From Trema orientale (lineage: Eukaryota > Streptophyta > Magnoliopsida > Rosales > Cannabaceae): a stretch of DNA of 64,000 bases. The translations under genes and the position numbers were made by a program. The notes beneath the pieces are model-generated. The model was not told the origin of the DNA, did not search any database, and saw only the letters and a list, made by a program, of their open reading frames with translations. This document shows, one piece after another, positions 61,250-64,000 of this stretch. The DNA lies in contig JXTC01000013.1 of assembly GCA_002914845.1 (NCBI GenBank), forward strand, positions 310,001 through 374,000. The letters are read 5' to 3'. Position 1 is the stretch's first letter, and each line of letters starts with the position of its first letter.

Positions 61250-62756
61250 TGTAGTGATAACTCTAATAAATTAGAGCTATTTTGTGCTTAATTTCTTTAA
61301 TTTTTGCTTAGTTCTTTTGAAAATAAATTAATTTTATTTTGTTAATTAGTGTATTTTATATTATTTTAAGTTAGTTTATTTTATTTTATTTAGCTTTGTT
61401 TTATTTTAATTATTAGTTATTTTAGTTTAAGTTTATTTTAGTTTTTTTTATTCAGTGTTTTGTAGGTTAAATGGGTGAGAAAGGGATAATTTGGAGCTGC
61501 AAGGGCAGAAAGTATTTTATTAAATGAAGAAAATAAAAAGAAAAATCGAAATAATCTTTAGAATTGAAGTCGAACATTCTCACAAGTATTAAATCAAAGT
61601 GTACTCTCCTTTCCAGCCGTCTGATGAAGCCTCAGAGTAATTTCACCGTACGTGTAACCCAACGCCCGCAAAAGGAGAGTGGCAACAAGCGCACGCCCCA
61701 CCCACTTGCAGGTGTTAGTCGGCCACTCCTAACTCTCGTCGATCAAGTGCTGCGTGCTACATGTTTTCCTCGTGCACTCGTGTCTTCTTGCCAGCACTAT
61801 TGCACCACGCATCTAGTGCCATTGTCCACATTTTCATCTTGATTTTTATTTGGTGATTACTATTTTTGAAAGCAACTTTGAGAGCCAAATACAAGAGGAC
61901 AAATTTACTAACTTTGGAGGAGGAAAGTAGCACTTTCAAGGAGACAACTAAGCTCTTCCAAAAGGGGAAATACATACTAAATTAGTTTTATCCTCTCAAC
62001 TTTTCTCCTTTATTTTTTTATCTCTTGATTTAGTTGGATTGAAATGTTATTGTTCTCAATTTATATTATGAGCTAATTTCTTTTTGTCTGGTTTTACTAT
62101 GTGAACCAACCTAGCATTTTTTGTATGTTTATTTCTCTTTTAACATCCAATTGTCCATTTGATTAGTTTCTCTTTCTCATGCTTAAAGCTTCTTATTGCT
62201 TGATCACGAACTTGCATGATATTAGGAAATACATAATGAAGTGGAAACTAGGTTATGTGTTTAGCCATATAAAGAGAGATATGCACCTAAATAGGATAGG
62301 AATATACCTATTTAATGTGTATAATCATTGTGGGTGTTTGAACCTAATGATTTTATCTAAGATTTAGCCCTTATAAGAATATAGTGGGTTGGTTAGATGG
62401 GAATTATTACTTGATGATGGAAGAAGCTTGCAATTAAATTAGCTCTCCCAGTTAAGAATCAATTGATTAAACTAATAAGAGAGATAAATAGCACAAGAAA
62501 GGGATTGGGAATTAGTAAATATAAACTTTTATTTTCTTATATTTTCTTTTATTTATTTTGCTTTCTTGCATTTTTATTTATATATAATTATCGTTTGTTT
62601 GGATAAAATTAGGATTGACCAATTTTAATATTTAGCATAGACTTAGTAATCAATCCTCGTGGGTTTGACACTCTAACTCCTATTATATATTACTTGTGAC
62701 AGTATGCACTTACATGGGTGTGTGTGTGTTTGAGTTTTTGATTGTATAATTTAACA
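61250..62756 (+). mobile_element. LTR-like sequence related to the nested solo LTR
   Basis: TGTAGTGATAACTCTAATAA ... ATAATTTAACA. Shares TTCTCAATTTATATTATGAG, ATGTGAACCAACCTAGC and the terminal GGGTTTGACACTCT / GTGTGTGTTTGAG region with the solo LTR. No target duplication found, so the ends are tentative. Short ORFs inside (61,564-61,842; 62,179-62,367) are not credible genes. Confidence 0.6.
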
Positions 62757-63066
62757 GTTGCGCAATAAACCAATCAACAAGCAGCCTCTTTGCACGGCTG
62801 TCTCATTCAAAGAGGTGCAACAAACCCTCTAATTATAATAGCATATATATATGCCATACTTGCTAGCCACTTTAGGTAACCGACTAAACATAAATTAATG
62901 GGAAACTAAAAATGACTCTTTTGGACTTTAGGCCCAAACTTTAACTTAATTAAAGCCACGACTCCAACAATTTAAACCTTAGCACAAATTTAAGCCAAGT
63001 CTAAAATACTGAAATTCCTTTGCAATCTCATCTATAATCCCGAATAGCTAATCTCAATCTGCAACA

Positions 63067-64000
63067 CTAAATAAGTGCAAGCAATGCTTGAACTTCTAAA
63101 ATGGCACATGGCTCAGTCATCATAATTGTTGCAGCTAATATAAAAGAAACTAATTCTATAAAACTATACCAATGAGGCAATCTCCTCTCTCTACTAATGA
63201 TAAACAAAGTAATAGAACTAAAAATTTTATCAGAAGTTTCAATTGGAAGCCCTACCTGCTTACAAATGCCACGATCTTTTTCTTCAACTAATATCCTTAC
63301 TATCAAATAGGATAGCAAATTTATCAAATTTGAGAACTTTGCTACCTAACAAATTGGTGAGAATAGCTTAACAAACTACAACCAGAAGTTATTCACTCCA
63401 AACACAAAGTTATAGAATATTATTGTCATTTGCTCATGTTTACCATCATTCACATGGGCATATGCAGGACAATCAAATAATTTAAAAATAGAAGTAGCAT
63501 AATTACCAAGCTATACCTCAAACAGAGTCTTCAAGCAAAATGCAGTTTATGGAGATCTACTATCAAAATAGTAGACATATTTAAAAGCTTTAACCCAAAA
63601 GCATTTTGGCTAATGAATAATAGAAAGCAAGTAGTAAGCATTCCCTAAAAGAGTCATATTCAAACATTCTGCTACCTAAAATTATTGTGATGTCTTCTAA
63701 ATAGTGCGTTATCTCACTATCTCTTCCTTCTTATAGAATTGACTCTCACAAAATTCTACACCAGTATCATACTCATCATAAATGCTAGAAAATAATAAGA
63801 ACTACCCAAAGACAAATTAGGAAAAGGACCCCAAAATTTTGAATGGATATAATCTATTATGCCCTTAATCCTACAAATGACAAAATCAAATTTGACCATA
63901 CACTGCATCCCATAAACACAATGCTCATAGATGTCAAATATTATAATTTTCTAACAATAAATTGACTTATGAAGAGTATATAAATGCTGCATCAAATATA
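63067..64000 (-). pseudogene. Copia polyprotein remnant (integrase C-terminal region)
   Basis: Minus-strand fragments: KLFDCPAYAHVNDGKHEQ (about 63,430-63,490), a decayed form of the copia motif FGCPAYAHV-DGKLE; further upstream IIDYIHSKFWGPFP (about 63,810-63,870, compare copia DYIHSDLWGP) and SFRECLLLAFYY. Downstream, 63,327-63,067 encodes a stretch ending RLPHWYSFIELVSF...TEPCAILEV, which fits the linker before reverse transcriptase (R-RY-DL...EP). Many stops and shifts. Continues off the right edge. Confidence 0.65.

Overview
The window is AT-rich nuclear DNA of a dicot plant: intron-containing genes with GT/AG junctions and TATA boxes, plant LTR retrotransposons, MITEs and SINEs, and two assembly gaps (600 N at 10,836-11,435; 670 N at 43,012-43,681). 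The species cannot be named from sequence alone.

The only convincing host genes are three tandem apyrases (GDA1/CD39 family nucleoside phosphatases), all on the minus strand. Gene 1 (1-918) holds only its first four coding exons; its 3' part lies off the left edge. Gene 2 (6,924-14,117; 9 exons, 473 aa) and gene 3 (37,579-41,423; 9 exons, 479 aa) are complete, share every splice position and phase, and are close paralogues. Homology extends into their 3' flanks and far upstream (30.9-34.8 kb against 47.2-49.8 kb), so a block was duplicated rather than a bare gene. The gene 2 copy of that block has since been inflated by transposons.

Region by region: 1-1.5 kb gene 1 and promoter; 1.8-5.9 kb small DNA transposons, a SINE and an LTR-like stretch; 6.8-14.2 kb gene 2, with a hAT MITE in intron 6 and a 3.5-kb intron 4 containing repeats and a gap; 14.9-23.0 kb copia remnants, one LTR split by a 5.4-kb Mutator-like element (MULE A, 9-bp target duplication); 23.1-27.4 kb a second copy (MULE B, 4.3 kb, its own 9-bp duplication); 27.5-36.6 kb decayed repeats and the upstream flank of the duplicated block; 37.4-41.5 kb gene 3; 41.5-50 kb a cluster of MITEs and hAT-like elements; 51.2-51.7 kb a truncated LINE; 53.5-61.1 kb a complete nested gypsy (Athila-like) element carrying gag but no recognisable pol, with a solo LTR inside its 3' LTR; 61.2-64 kb another LTR-like block and a decayed copia integrase region.

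The most unusual structure is the MULE pair. Their long subterminal regions are packed with short dyad-symmetric motifs built on TAGACA/TGTCTA (two inverted-repeat sites per roughly 42-bp unit), alternating with a second AT-rich repeat. The elements keep only scraps of a transposase: an N-terminal piece in both and a CCHC zinc knuckle in B. The array resembles an extended binding platform; that function is inference.
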